A stretch of DNA of 64,000 bases from Bacillus sp. sid0103 (GCF_019219025.1 NZ_JAHUWN010000002.1:248001-312000), one strand, 5' to 3'; numbered from the stretch's first letter, positions 9,442-19,600 are shown. Program-made: numbers and translations. The notes: generated by a model not told the origin, from the letters alone.

Positions 9442-9697
9442 CATGTGGACAAGTTTTGCATTTTGTTTTGGATTTCTGTCCTCACGAACAGTCCATGTGG
9501 ATAACTTTTGCATTTTTTTTAAATTTCTGACCTTATGAACATTCCATGTGGACAAGTTTTGCATTTTGTTTTGGATTTCTGTCCTCACGAACTCTCCATG
9601 TGGATAACTTTTGCATTTTTTTAAATTTCTGACCTTATGAACACTCCATGTGGACAAGTTTTGCATTTTTTTTAGGAATTCTGTCCTCATGGACTCT
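9442..9697. repeat. Tandem array, about 52-bp unit, five copies in two alternating types
   Basis: Copies begin CATGTGGA at 9442, 9494, 9545, 9597 and 9647 (steps 52, 51, 52, 50). Types alternate: one reads CATGTGGACAAGTTTTGCAT, the other CATGTGGATAACTTTTGCAT, and their tails differ (GTCCTCACGAAC versus GACCTTATGAAC). The array sits in the divergent region between the peptidase and cytochrome genes. An open frame across it on the minus strand is only a by-product of the repetition. Confidence 0.9.
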
Positions 9698-9899
9698 CCC
9701 CTCAGGACGAATGGGTTTATGACCCGTGACCCTAGGCGGTGGATCAGGACTATAATAAAAGCGGAATCGCCCGGTTTAACAAGCAAAAAGGCTGTGGTCG
9801 ATAAAGTTTACATTTTTGTTCATAATTGAAGCGATTTTTCACACCGAGATTCCATTAAGATGTAGATAAGGACATTATTATGTGTTTGGAGGAAACATC

Positions 9900-10190
9900 G
9901 TGAATCGACTTTGGGCTATTTTTGCACTAATACTCTTATTATTAACCGGCTGTTCATCAGGCAAATCTAGTACCGCCATGGATGGAGAATCGCTCTATAA
10001 GGAAAGTTGTGCAGCTTGTCACGGGGAGAATTTACAAGGGGCTGTGGGTCCGACTATCGTAAATATGAAAAGTAAGTATTCAGAAGCTGAAGTACTGAAA
10101 ATAGTGAACGAAGGCACAAAAAAAATGCCTGGTAATCTATTAGATGAAGAAAAATCAGAGATTGTTACAAAATGGCTTATGGAAAAATAA
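9900..10190 (+). CDS. Lipoprotein cytochrome c (c551/CccB-like)
   Basis: A 96-residue protein from the GTG at 9900, which has GGAGG seven bases upstream. A signal sequence ends in the lipobox LLLTGC (cysteine about residue 18). The mature part carries one haem-binding motif, CAACH, and a distal methionine in KKMPGNL, the usual axial ligand. Size and layout match the small membrane-anchored cytochrome c551 of Bacillus, which shuttles electrons to terminal oxidases outside the membrane. It appears to be a single-gene unit with its own terminator. Confidence 0.9.
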   Translation: MNRLWAIFALILLLLTGCSSGKSSTAMDGESLYKESCAACHGENLQGAVGPTIVNMKSKYSEAEVLKIVNEGTKKMPGNLLDEEKSEIVTKWLMEK

Positions 10191-10205
10191 ATAGAGGGTT
10201 AAGAA

Positions 10206-10235
10206 GGATTAGGAGGAGATTCCTAGTCTTTTTTT
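10206..10235 (+). terminator. Terminator of the cytochrome c gene
   Basis: Stem GGATTAGGA / TTCCTAGTC (one G-T pair) with a five-base loop is followed by seven T residues, 16 bases after the stop codon. Confidence 0.75.
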
Positions 10236-10308
10236 GTTGGGTTGATTAATAGGACATGGTGGTGGTGGAGAACTATTCGGACAAGAGAGGTGGGAGATTA
10301 CTTAGGAT

Positions 10309-11140
10309 TGTCCGAATGCGGGTGGGATTCGGACAGCTTCCTCCTGAAATCACCTTGACTTGTCCGAATGCGATTCCTATTCAGACAGCTTCCTCCCGAA
10401 ATCACCTTGACTTGTCCGAAGGTGGGCCCCATTCGGACAGCTTCCTCCTGAAATCACCTTGACTTGTCCGAATGCGAGTCCTATTCAGACAGCTTCCTCC
10501 CGAAATCTCCTTGACCTGTCCGAAGGTAGGCACTATTCGGACAGCTTCCTCACGAAATCGCCTTGACTTGTCCGAAGGTGGGCCCCATTCGGACAGCTTC
10601 CTCCCGAAATCTCATTGCCCTGTCCGAAGGTGGGCCCTATTCGGACAGCTTCCTCCCGAAATCTCATTGCCCTGTCCGAATGCGAATCCTATTCAGACAG
10701 CTTCCTCCCGAAATCTCATTGCCCTGTCCGAAGGTGGACCTTATTCAGACAGCTTCCTCCCGAAATCACCTTGACCTGTCCGAAGGTGGGCCCCATTCGG
10801 ACAGCTTCCTCACGAAATCTCATTGCCCTGTCCGAAGGTGGGCACTATTCAGACAGCTTCCTCCCGAAATCTCCTTGCCCTGTCCGAATGCGAGTCCTAT
10901 TCAGACAGCTTCCTCACGAAATCTCCTTGCCCTGTCCGAATGCGAGTCCTATTCAGACAGCTTCCTCACGAAATCTCCTTGCCTTGTCCGAAGGTGGGCC
11001 CTATTCGGACAGCTTCCTTCCGAAATCACCTTGACTTGTCCGAAGGTGGGCCCTATTCGGACAGCTTCCTCCCGAAATCGCCTTCCCCTTACCGAATGTG
11101 AGCACTATTCGGACAGCTTGCCATCCGAAATCTACTAAAA
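10309..11140. repeat. Tandem array of sixteen 52-bp units with an internal TCCGAA/TTCGGA dyad
   Basis: Sixteen copies start TGTCCGAA (last one TTACCGAA) every 52 bases from 10309 to 11089, with no insertion or deletion. Each has TCCGAA, about ten variable bases, then TTCGGAC or TTCAGAC, then AGCTTCCTCCCGAAATC. Variants interleave: the variable part is mainly GGTGGGCCC or TGCGAGTCC. A half-copy (CTATTCGGACAAGAG) lies at 10272. Because 52 is not a multiple of three, every frame opens for long stretches; these frames are not genes. The array lies between convergent genes and is followed by a terminator. Confidence 0.97.
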
Positions 11141-11145
11141 CAACA

Positions 11146-11185
11146 AAAAAGAATGGCTACGAGAAAACTTAGAGCCATTCTTTTT
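11146..11185. terminator. Bidirectional terminator at the end of the mur operon
   Basis: Arms AAAAAGAATGGCT (11146-11158) and AGCCATTCTTTTT (11173-11185) are perfect complements, with T-runs on both strands. It ends the murQ-mupG operon 30 bases after the mupG stop and also isolates the repeat array. Confidence 0.85.
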
Positions 11186-11214
11186 GAATATAATTTTTAA
11201 GACACTCTATAAAA

Positions 11215-12222
11215 TCAAACCCGCACCAGTTTAACGATTTGACCCGGCCGCAGCAAGGAAAGCAGCGGCACATCCGCTTCTATTACCCTGCCGACCACAT
11301 TGACTCTCTCATCGGCTGGAAGGTCATGAAGCGTGATTTGTACCTCTCCGCGATATCGTCCATAGTGGTCATTATCTCTAGTAATCGACCCTATCGGCCG
11401 TGCTACCGTATTCTCAGCGACCACCGAACCAGAGCTTCTCGTATCCATAAGCCGAAGTACGTCACGTGAAAAATCAGGCCGTAGCAGGAACTCCCCAGTT
11501 TCAAAACCTTCTATGCGGACCGAAACACGATGATGACAGTCAAAATCGTTTAACCTTTGAAGAAGGTCCTCGCTTACCTCCGGGTCGCCGATATAGACAT
11601 CCTCCACACCAGCCTGAAACAGCTCCAGCGCAGCCCTATACGGATCGACTTCACGATGCGCTTCCAAGGTTGGCAGCCCTTCATATAAAGGGCCTCGCTT
11701 TTCACCATCCCCTGGAATATACGCACTTACCGGAATCCCATACCGTCTAAAAAGCTCATTTTGCTCTCCAAAAAACGATTCTCCCAAGCCCGTTTCGCGC
11801 CTTGGATAGAAATTATGCCAGGCAAGCAACTGACTCGGCTCTAACCCTCCCTCAAGGAGCGTACGCACATCTTCCTTAAACAAAATGCTGGCATTAAGCG
11901 CCAATTTGAATTCCTTAGCCAGGTTTAAAATCGTTTCATTTGCAAAAAAGTCATCCAAACGCAAACCGATTACCCCTAACGATTTTAACGAAGATAAACT
12001 TTCAAGTCCCAAATGGGCAGGTGTTCGTGCCGATACATCTGCATAAACCTCTATTCCCACTTCTTTTGCTGTTTGAAGCAGCTGTTGCGCGCGGGCCGCT
12101 AAATCCCCTGACTCTTCAGGGATGTGAAGCGACGTAAACGCCCGCCTCACACCCATTTTTCCAGCAAGCCTAATCCGCTCTTCTGCTAAAGGGTCATTTA
12201 AATAAAAACTAATACCAATCAA
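11215..12222 (-). CDS. mupG: 6-phospho-N-acetylmuramidase, MupG family (DUF871)
   Basis: The 335-residue protein matches the DUF871/MupG layout: an N-terminal TIM barrel (MIGISFYLND, then the barrel segment LGVIGLRLDDFF and WHNFYPRRETGL) and a small C-terminal beta domain (GRYRGEVQITLHDLP). Established knowledge: Staphylococcus MupG splits MurNAc-6P-GlcNAc, the product of MurP import, into MurNAc-6P and GlcNAc in the cytosol. It starts at a TTG whose TTGA overlaps the murP stop, implying translational coupling. Position after murQ-murR-murP strongly supports the role; nagZ and amiE, found in the B. subtilis cluster, are absent here. Confidence 0.92.
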   Translation of the reverse strand: MIGISFYLNDPLAEERIRLAGKMGVRRAFTSLHIPEESGDLAARAQQLLQTAKEVGIEVYADVSARTPAHLGLESLSSLKSLGVIGLRLDDFFANETILNLAKEFKLALNASILFKEDVRTLLEGGLEPSQLLAWHNFYPRRETGLGESFFGEQNELFRRYGIPVSAYIPGDGEKRGPLYEGLPTLEAHREVDPYRAALELFQAGVEDVYIGDPEVSEDLLQRLNDFDCHHRVSVRIEGFETGEFLLRPDFSRDVLRLMDTRSSGSVVAENTVARPIGSITRDNDHYGRYRGEVQITLHDLPADERVNVVGRVIEADVPLLSLLRPGQIVKLVRV

Positions 12223-13580
12223 TCAAATTCACCGGCCATATCATCATTGAAGCCGAATAAATAGGTGAACAAGAAACCAGCACCATAAGAAATTAACACA
12301 CCAAGCAGATAAAGCAGGACTTGCCCTGAAACGACTAGGAAGGCTAGCGGTAAACCAGAAACCCCTACCGCAATTGTGGCTACATGGAACACGGCCTGGA
12401 ACGCACCGCCGACACCTGCACCTAAGCAGGCAGTTAAGAATGGACGTCCTAATGGTAAGGTTACACCGAAAATTAGCGGTTCGCCAATGCCGAGAATTCC
12501 TGCAGGAAGCCCCCCGCCAATCGCTCTTTTTAAGCGTTTTTTCTTCGTTTTAAAGTAAATCGCAAACGCAGCTCCGACTTGCGCTGCCCCACCCATCGCC
12601 AAGATTGGCAGAAGCGGGTCATTTCCAAGCGTATTGATTAACTCCAGATGAATCGGGGTTAATCCTTGATGTAAACCTGTGACAACGAGCGGCAGGAAGG
12701 TTGCTCCAAGAACAAATCCAGCTACAACTCCACCCACATCAAGCAATGAAGTTAATCCTTTTGTAATCGCGTCTGACACAAAACCACCAAGCGGCATAAA
12801 GACAAGATAAGTTACAATACCAGTAATCAATAAAGCAACCGTTGGTGTGATAAAAAGGTCAAGTGATTGTGGAACATAACGACGAACTCGTTTTTCAACC
12901 AGGGCAATAAAGATTGCTGCAAATAAAACTCCAATTAAGCCGCCGCGCCCAGGAAGTAAGGCAGTATCAAACAATTTAATTCCTGCTACAGCTGGATTTA
13001 TGATTAAAATACCGGCAATCGCCCCAAGTGCTGGTGAACCACCGAATTCTTTTGCGGCATTGGTACCCACTAGAATACCAAGATAACCAAATAATCCACT
13101 TCCAATCACCGACAAGATCGTCGCTAATTGAGAATCCGCTGCTAACCAGCCCGCTTGAACGATCGCTTTGGTGATCCCTGTAATCAAACCTGATGCAACA
13201 AGGGCTGGGATTAATGGAATGAAAATACTGGCGATTTTTCGTAAAAACAATTTAAAGGGTGTGGCATTCTTTTGGTTAATTTCAGCCTTTTTGCTGGCAG
13301 CCTTTTCTTTTAAATCAATCCCGCCAGCAGCTTCTATCAATCTAGCAAACTCTTCTGTCACTCTATTTACTTTCCCAGGGCCAAGGATAATTTGGAGTGT
13401 TTCTTCTTCAACCACTCCCATGACTCCCTCTATTTTCTTAATCGCCGCTTTGTCGACAAGCGAGTCATCCTTCGGTGTGACACGAAGTCTTGTCATACAA
13501 TGAGTATAATTGCCAATATTCGCTGGGCCACCTAATTGTTCAAGAATCTTTTCTGCTAAAATTTTGTTCTCTCCAGCCAT
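12219..13580 (-). CDS. murP: PTS EIIBC component for MurNAc / MurNAc-GlcNAc
   Basis: 453 residues with an N-terminal EIIB domain whose phosphocysteine is C28 (NYTHCMTRLRV), then a glucose-family EIIC membrane domain with about ten hydrophobic segments from residue 108 and a conserved GIGEPLIFGVTLPL loop. There is no EIIA domain, as in known MurP proteins, so a separate EIIA-Glc must supply phosphate. It imports and phosphorylates MurNAc or the MurNAc-GlcNAc disaccharide released from peptidoglycan. The ATG has AGAAGGGG upstream. The neighbours murR, murQ and mupG fix the substrate better than sequence alone. Confidence 0.92.
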   Translation of the reverse strand: MAGENKILAEKILEQLGGPANIGNYTHCMTRLRVTPKDDSLVDKAAIKKIEGVMGVVEEETLQIILGPGKVNRVTEEFARLIEAAGGIDLKEKAASKKAEINQKNATPFKLFLRKIASIFIPLIPALVASGLITGITKAIVQAGWLAADSQLATILSVIGSGLFGYLGILVGTNAAKEFGGSPALGAIAGILIINPAVAGIKLFDTALLPGRGGLIGVLFAAIFIALVEKRVRRYVPQSLDLFITPTVALLITGIVTYLVFMPLGGFVSDAITKGLTSLLDVGGVVAGFVLGATFLPLVVTGLHQGLTPIHLELINTLGNDPLLPILAMGGAAQVGAAFAIYFKTKKKRLKRAIGGGLPAGILGIGEPLIFGVTLPLGRPFLTACLGAGVGGAFQAVFHVATIAVGVSGLPLAFLVVSGQVLLYLLGVLISYGAGFLFTYLFGFNDDMAGEFD

Positions 13581-13677
13581 ACTAATTCCCCTTCTCTCTG
13601 TTGTTTAATTTTTTAAAGTGAACTTATTTCCCCAAGTCTATAAATGGAAAAGTGGTTCACATCACCTCCCGAAAGGA

Positions 13678-14532
13678 CTATTTCCCTTCTTTGATAAACC
13701 TGATTGCTTCTCTTGTTTTATCAATGGATTGAATCGTATCCTCATATTGGACGGTTGCCATCGATAAAAACAAAATATCCATGATATATAACTGCGCTAG
13801 GCGTGAGGAAGTGGCTGCACTTCGAAACGGAGCCTCTCCAGAATAAGCGGTAAACAACTTAATATCCGCCAGAGCAGAGACTGTTGATTGCCCATATTTC
13901 GTTAAACTAATTGTTTTCACGCCGCGCTCTTTTGCGAGTGACATGACTTTAATGACCTCAGGTGTTTCGCCTGAGTGGGAGATTCCAAACACAAGATCAT
14001 CCTTATTGGCATTGGCAATTAAGGTAGCAACAAGATGTGTATCCGTAAAAGCGGTTGCATTTTTATGAACCCTAAGGAGCTTTTGCTGTGCGTCCCTAGC
14101 GATGATATTTGAAGCCCCGATCCCAAAAAAATGAACATTTTGAGCAGCCGACAAGGTGTGAACAGCACGTTCCAATTCATCGTAATTAATCATTTCTTCC
14201 GAGTCGCGGATGCTTTGGATACTATTGCTTGTAGTCTTCTGCGCGATAGAGAAAAAGGACTCCCCCGGCTCGATGTCACGGTACCCTTGTTCCACTGGTT
14301 TCACTAGATCACCAGCAATTCTTACTTTTAAATCCTGAAAGCCGTTTAAGCCCAATGACTTACACAGTCTAATCACAGCGGCCCCACTTGTATGGGCCTG
14401 TAATCCGATGTCATGGACGGTACTGTTTAAAATTGCTTGAGGATCCTCAAGAATAAATTCAGCAATCTTCCGCTCGGATGCTGGAAGCTGTTCCAGCATA
14501 TTTCGTATCATTTTTAACCCGCCTGCTGCCAC
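13678..14532 (-). CDS. murR: RpiR-family regulator of MurNAc catabolism
   Basis: A 284-residue RpiR-type repressor: N-terminal HTH (about residues 1-77, SERKIAEFILEDP and GAAVIRLCKSLGLNGFQDLK) and a C-terminal SIS domain (about 125-260, FFGIGASNIIA, SHSGETPEV) that should sense a sugar phosphate such as MurNAc-6P. GTG at 14532 is preferred over GTG at 14544, because AAAGGTGG lies eight bases upstream and the product then begins like B. subtilis MurR. It sits 24 nt after murQ. Three TGAAAT-type palindromes upstream of murQ and of the HAD gene are its likely operators. Confidence 0.9.
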   Translation of the reverse strand: MAAGGLKMIRNMLEQLPASERKIAEFILEDPQAILNSTVHDIGLQAHTSGAAVIRLCKSLGLNGFQDLKVRIAGDLVKPVEQGYRDIEPGESFFSIAQKTTSNSIQSIRDSEEMINYDELERAVHTLSAAQNVHFFGIGASNIIARDAQQKLLRVHKNATAFTDTHLVATLIANANKDDLVFGISHSGETPEVIKVMSLAKERGVKTISLTKYGQSTVSALADIKLFTAYSGEAPFRSAATSSRLAQLYIMDILFLSMATVQYEDTIQSIDKTREAIRFIKEGK

Positions 14533-14556
14533 ACCAAAGACCACCTTTAAAAAAAT

Positions 14557-15465
14557 TTACTCTGCTACGTTTTGGATGGCTTTTTTTACATAGCCATTCG
14601 CTTCGATTAATAATTTTTCTGCTTTTTGCTTGTTCGTATTCGTTTTAATCATTACAATCGCCGTTTTGACTTGTAGATCGGATGCCTCTAGTGTCTCCAA
14701 TGCCTCTTCATACGAAACCCCAGTAATTTTGCGGATGATGCCGATCGCCCGTTCCTTTAATTTCTGATTGCTGACATGAACATCCACCATTAAATTCTCA
14801 TAGGCTTTTCCTAAAAGGATCATGGAAGAGGTTGAAATCATGTTCAAAATCATTTTATGGGCGGTTCCCGCTTTCAATCGTGTGGAACCAGTCAGCACCT
14901 CTGGACCGACAATGACTTCGATGCTTTGGTCAGCTTCCTTACTAATCGCCGCATTTTTATTGCAGGAAAGAGCAACGGTTTTCGCTCCAATGCTTCGTGC
15001 ATAGCGAAGGGCTCCAATCACATAAGGTGTCCGACCGCTGGCTGCAATGCCAATAACGGTATCATGTTTGGTCAGACCCAACTCCTTCAAATCACTTACC
15101 CCAAGCTCAGGCTGATCCTCCGCTCCTTCGACTGCTTTCAGAAAGGCGCGTTCGCCCCCTGCCATAATCCCTTGGACCATTTCAGGATCCGTGCTGAAGG
15201 TAGGCGGGCATTCGACTGCATCAAGAACCCCTAACCGTCCGCTCGTGCCTGCACCTAAATAAATGAGACGTCCGCCGTTTTTAAAGGATTCAAACACAAA
15301 TTGAACGGCCGCCTCCACATCTGGTAAAACTTCCTTGACTGCAAGTGCAACTAGTTGATCTTGTTCATTCATGATTCGTAATATATCAATTGGATTTGCT
15401 GTATCTATCTGCATGGACTGTTCATTTCGTGATTCTGTCGTTAATAATTCAAGATTTTCTGCCAT
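14557..15465 (-). CDS. murQ: N-acetylmuramic acid 6-phosphate etherase
   Basis: 302 residues from the ATG at 15465, which has AGGAGG eleven bases upstream and gives the expected N-terminus ([14 protein letters not shown]); longer starts would add residues not seen in the family. A SIS fold is visible, with [20 protein letters not shown] and [13 protein letters not shown], and a C-terminal UBA-like helical tail. MurQ cleaves the lactyl ether of MurNAc-6P to GlcNAc-6P and D-lactate in the cytosol. It is the first gene of the murQ-murR-murP-mupG operon, with a well-formed promoter overlapped by an operator. Confidence 0.96.
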   Translation of the reverse strand: MAENLELLTTESRNEQSMQIDTANPIDILRIMNEQDQLVALAVKEVLPDVEAAVQFVFESFKNGGRLIYLGAGTSGRLGVLDAVECPPTFSTDPEMVQGIMAGGERAFLKAVEGAEDQPELGVSDLKELGLTKHDTVIGIAASGRTPYVIGALRYARSIGAKTVALSCNKNAAISKEADQSIEVIVGPEVLTGSTRLKAGTAHKMILNMISTSSMILLGKAYENLMVDVHVSNQKLKERAIGIIRKITGVSYEEALETLEASDLQVKTAIVMIKTNTNKQKAEKLLIEANGYVKKAIQNVAE

Positions 15466-15521
15466 TTTATCGAAATCCTCCTGTAAGTCTTTTCTCGGAT
15501 GAAAACGGTTACCATACACTT

Positions 15522-15550
15522 ATTATATGCTCACTGAAATTAAATTTCAA
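15522..15550 (-). promoter_or_regulatory. murQ operon promoter with overlapping palindromic operator
   Basis: On the minus strand TTGAAA (15545-15550), a 17-bp spacer and TATAAT (15522-15527) form a near-consensus sigma-A promoter. The perfect palindrome TGAAATTAAATTTCA (15535-15549; 7-bp arms, one central base) covers the -35 and much of the spacer, so binding there would block polymerase. MurR as the binder is inferred from location. Confidence 0.8.
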
Positions 15551-15564
15551 TATATTTATATAAA

Positions 15565-15585
15565 TTTTGAAATGTTATTTCAAAA
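15565..15585. promoter_or_regulatory. Second palindrome upstream of murQ
   Basis: TTTTGAAAT (15565-15573), three bases, then ATTTCAAAA (15577-15585) are perfect 9-bp arms. It shares the TGAAAT/ATTTCA core with the operator on the promoter, 15 bp further upstream, and probably is a second regulator site. Confidence 0.65.
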
Positions 15586-15599
15586 CAATATATCAGAAT

Positions 15600-16463
15600 T
15601 TATTTAAGTAAGTAGCGATGGATGGCCTTCGCAACTCCTGCTTCGTTATTAGTCCCAGTCACCTGATCCGCTAATTGCCTCACCTTTTCAGGCGCATTCC
15701 CCATTGCAATTCCCAAGCCTGCAGCCGAGAGCATAAGGGCATCATTATAATTATCGCCAATCGCCGCCGTTTGTGAGAGTGGAACTCCCAGCTGCTCGGT
15801 AAGCTTTACAAGGGCCGATGCCTTCGTCACACCACCAGGAGTTATTTCTAAATTAACAAAATTAAAACTGCTGCTAATCTCCATCTCCTTTACTTGTTCC
15901 TTTAGCCGTTTTGTAAAATCCGCGATCTTGTTCCCATCATCAAATACGGCAATTTTGGTAATGTTCCGCTCCTGTTCCTTTAAGTATTGGTAAAAGTCCG
16001 CGACCACTTTCACCTGGCATTTTTTACGAAAACGTTGACAATGTTGCTGTTCTCCCCCTGATTTTTCTAGAGTGGGAATGTTATTTTCAATCCAGTTCTC
16101 ATTCCATTTATTTACCTGCGGGACTAGGAGCGTATCCCCTTCATAAAAATGTGCATAAATTCCCTCCGCTTTACATAATTCCCAAAAGCTGATGAGTGGT
16201 TCTATCGGAAAAACCGATTGCTCGCTGACCTCTCCCTTCTCATCGATGAGGATCGCCCCATTGTACGCAATGATCGGCTCCCCCTTAAGCCCAATCGTTC
16301 GGGCAATCCATTGAGTGGAAAGCGGTGAGCGCCCGCTGCAGATAACCACTCTTCCCCCTTTTCGGCGGTACTCATGAATGGCCTCAATAGTTTCCGCATC
16401 AATCTCTTTGTGATCGTTAAATAATGTGCCATCCAAATCCGTTGCTAATAGTCTATATTTCAC
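15600..16463 (-). CDS. Cof-type HAD-superfamily phosphatase, probable MurR regulon member
   Basis: 287 residues with the HAD motifs in order: DLDGTLF (aspartates D9 and D11), SGRS near residue 43, a lysine in GVTKASAL (about 210) and IGDNYNDALML (about 237), with the large C2 cap of the Cof/YkrA group between. It should be a cytoplasmic sugar-phosphate or nucleotide phosphatase. GTG start with AGGGGG eight bases upstream. Its promoter carries a palindrome almost identical to the murQ operator, in the same place, so it probably is co-induced with MurNAc use. The substrate is not predictable from sequence; an amino-sugar phosphate is an attractive guess. Confidence 0.85.
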   Translation of the reverse strand: MKYRLLATDLDGTLFNDHKEIDAETIEAIHEYRRKGGRVVICSGRSPLSTQWIARTIGLKGEPIIAYNGAILIDEKGEVSEQSVFPIEPLISFWELCKAEGIYAHFYEGDTLLVPQVNKWNENWIENNIPTLEKSGGEQQHCQRFRKKCQVKVVADFYQYLKEQERNITKIAVFDDGNKIADFTKRLKEQVKEMEISSSFNFVNLEITPGGVTKASALVKLTEQLGVPLSQTAAIGDNYNDALMLSAAGLGIAMGNAPEKVRQLADQVTGTNNEAGVAKAIHRYLLK

Positions 16464-16499
16464 CTATGAATCCCCCTAATGTAATTTTATTTTGTACTT

Positions 16500-16528
16500 A
16501 ATATAATATGGCTGAAATTTAATTTCAA
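16500..16528 (-). promoter_or_regulatory. Promoter and operator of the HAD gene, twin of the murQ promoter
   Basis: On the minus strand TTGAAA (16523-16528), 17 bp and TATATT (16500-16505). The palindrome TGAAATTTAATTTCA (16513-16527) overlaps the -35 exactly as in the murQ promoter. The shared geometry is direct evidence of common control. Confidence 0.78.
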
Positions 16529-16560
16529 AATAAAAATAGATACTCACCCACCCCCAGTAC

Positions 16561-16611
16561 ATAAAAAAAGCCGAATCAAAGTCATGTTCTTACTCGACTT
16601 TGATTCAGCCA
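16561..16611 (-). terminator. Terminator of the cadherin-repeat wall protein gene
   Basis: GAATCAAAGTC (16573-16583) pairs with GACTTTGATTC (16596-16606). On the minus strand the stem is followed by GGC and a seven-T run, just after the stop at 16617. Confidence 0.8.
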
Positions 16612-16616
16612 TTTTA

Positions 16617-19600
16617 TTAATGAATATTTTCGTCGCTTCGTCTTACTCGTTGGACAACGAGCAAGGCTCCTCCGAGGATAATCACAAGGATACCTGCAAA
16701 CAGCCAGTTATACATGTTGGTGGCTGTTGTTGGTAAATCCGATTTAGAAGTTGGTTTTTTATCGGTATCAGGTGTTCCTGTATCGGTTGTTGGCGTTTTG
16801 CTCGTATCTGGTCTTTCTGGATTGGTTGGTGGTTTTGCAGCCACTAGATCTTTCGGATCAAATACAGCAAATGTACTAAAGTGGTGCGTCGATACTTTAA
16901 GCTGGCCATTTTCATACGTTCCGCCTACGAGCTCCCATTTTTTCTTTTCTTCGTTCCAGTAATACACTTTGGCGGCTTGATCAGCCTTTGCCGTTGAAAA
17001 CCTTAATTCAATTCCCTGGTCAAACTGACGGATGATGTTATCGCCTTGTAAAATGGTGAAGTCATATACGGCACTGATCGCGAAATTGGAAAAAGGAAGG
17101 TTCTTCGGATTTTTCTCTAGTTTTTCTAAACTAATGATAAGGTCTTTTCCTTTTTCAAAATTAATCGCCGGAATCGACAGTTCAACATCATCTTTTACAA
17201 TCTTTATTCGTACATGTCGATTGATTAACGTTTCTAGTTGCTTAGTTGTAAATTTGAGATGAGACAGATCCTTCTTTAATTCAACCACTAGTGTTCCGTT
17301 ATCATCAAGCAATTCCACATCTTCATCCGGCACAGTTCCGGTTTTTCCATTAAGGACAGGCACGGTTGTAACAACGAGTTTTAACCGCATGACCGTGAGG
17401 GTGTAAGTCACTTTTTTGCCATTTTGAGCGGTTACTTCGATGGTAATTTTGTTTTTCCCGAAATTTAACGCGATTTCATCACTTTCTTGCCCACTCAAGA
17501 TTGGTTTCCCGTTTATTTTCACTGTTGCGTTTGCATTTGTGGTGGTTGGGGTTAGTTTGAGACTATGAATACCTTCCCCTACCGTCGACCGATATTGAGT
17601 GGTTCCAGGTTTAAATTCCGGATCCAACTTGCCCTTACTACTCGTTAAACTACTTAGCGTTGCATCTCTTGAGAGGAGATGAACAGTCACGGTAGAAGCA
17701 GCCGTATATTGTCCATCACTTACATCTATCGAAAGGGTGTGCAATGCTTGGGTTGCCGAATCTAACAAGGAACCATCTACAACAGTCAACTCTCCAGTTG
17801 TTTCGTTAATGGAAAAAATACCCTTGTCATTTCCTGATGCAATCGAATACGTAAGAGCATCTCCATCGTCATCACGTGCCGTAACCTTTCCTAACACGGT
17901 TCCGTTTGCAGCCTGTTCATCGATCGTAAACGATGCATCATCGGCGACCGGTGGATTGTCATTCAGATTGGTTAGGTCGATGGTTACTCCTGAATCAGCT
18001 GTATGGATTCCATCGCTTACTTTTACCGTTAGCTTATAGTTCTGGTATTCTTCGAAATCCAGATAGTTGCTATCCGCTACGGTGATTTTTCCAGTAGCAG
18101 CATCAATCGTGAACGTATTTGCTCCATTTCCACTCGTAATCTGATAGCTGAGGGAATCTCCATCTGCATCACTCGCTTCAATCGTGCCGACGGCTGACCC
18201 ATTTCCGGCATTTTCATCAATGGAATACTTCCCATCCTTCACAACTGGTATCGTATCATTTAGATTGGTTAGGTTAATTGTTACTGCAGCCTCTGCACTC
18301 GTTGCTCCATCACTTACTTGTACGGTTAGAGTAAAACTCTTGTTCGTTTCATAGTCTAGTTGTGTATGATCCGAAACCGTCAGTTCTCCATTACTAGCGT
18401 CAATCGCAAAAGCACCTGCTTGATTTCCGCTCAAAATCTTGTAGGTTAAGCGATCTTCGTCAGCGTCACTTGCCTTAACTGAGCCAATGACAGTTTGGTC
18501 TGCTGTATTTTCTTCAATCGTAAAGGTGCCATCTTCCGCAACCGGTGAATTGTCATTTAGATTAGTTACGTTGACCGTCACTGTTGTTTCAGCTGTATTG
18601 GTTCCATCACTTACTTCTACATGCAGGTTAAAATTCTTGACGGTTTCATAGTCTAGTTTGGTCGCGTCAGCAACAGTGATTTCACCACTAGAAGGATCAA
18701 TCGTAAACGCACCTGCTGAGTTTCCGTCTGTAAGAGTATAGGTAAACGTGCTGTCCGCATCTGCGTCAGTAGCGGTGACAGTACCAACGGATGTACCGTT
18801 CGGACTATTTTCATCGATATTTTTAGTAATAGCTATTGTAACGGGACGATTATCATTTAGATCATTTAGATGAATGGTAATCGTGGCTAAATCCGTTTCG
18901 GTCGTTCTAGCCGCAAACAAGGAAGTGTATACCTTATAAGGCGTAAGCAATCGATTCTTCGGTAAAACCGTATCACTAGCTTGAACCGTTAGTGTATAGG
19001 ATGGATTTGTTTCATAATCTAGTTGGCTCCCGTCTAATACGATGATCTCTCCAGAGGTCGGATTAATCGTAAAAGCACCATTATCATTTCCTAAAACAAT
19101 TGTATACTGGAGCGGGTCACCATCAGCATCACTGCCCGTAACTGTACCAACGACGGTTCCAGTGGCGGCGTTTTCATTGACAGTAAAGCTCGCATCATTG
19201 GCAACGGGTGTATTGTCATTCAGATTGGTCAAGTCAATGGTCACGGTTGTGTCGGCCGTATTGGCACCGTCACTAACTTGTACCGTTAAGGAAAAATTCC
19301 TGATCGTTTCATAATCTAGTTTGCTAGCGTCCGCGACCGTTATTTTTCCAGTATGGGCGTCAATTGCAAACGCACCAGCTGTGTTTCCTGCATTAATTTT
19401 GTACGTAAAGAGATTTTCTATGTCCACATCGGTTGCTGTTACGGTTCCAACCGTTGTTCCATTTGCCGCGTTTTCAGCAATCGTTGCCGTAAACCCTTTT
19501 GGAACGGGGCTGTTATCATTACGATCCTTCACATTTATTTTTACATGTGCTGTTGCTTGATCGATCCCATCACTAACTTGAATCGTTAATGTATAGGACT

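Noticed and set aside
9379..9786. 135-codon minus-strand frame
   Set aside because: It runs through the 52-bp array at 9442-9697 and repeats its own peptide; no start signal.
10256..11138. Long overlapping plus-strand frames (60-190 codons) with repeated TASSRN-like text
   Set aside because: They arise from sixteen 52-bp repeats; each frame recurs every three copies, there is no ribosome binding site, and codon content is dictated by the repeat.
10309..11140. CRISPR array
   Set aside because: Units are contiguous with no unique spacers, variable parts recur between copies, and no cas genes are present.
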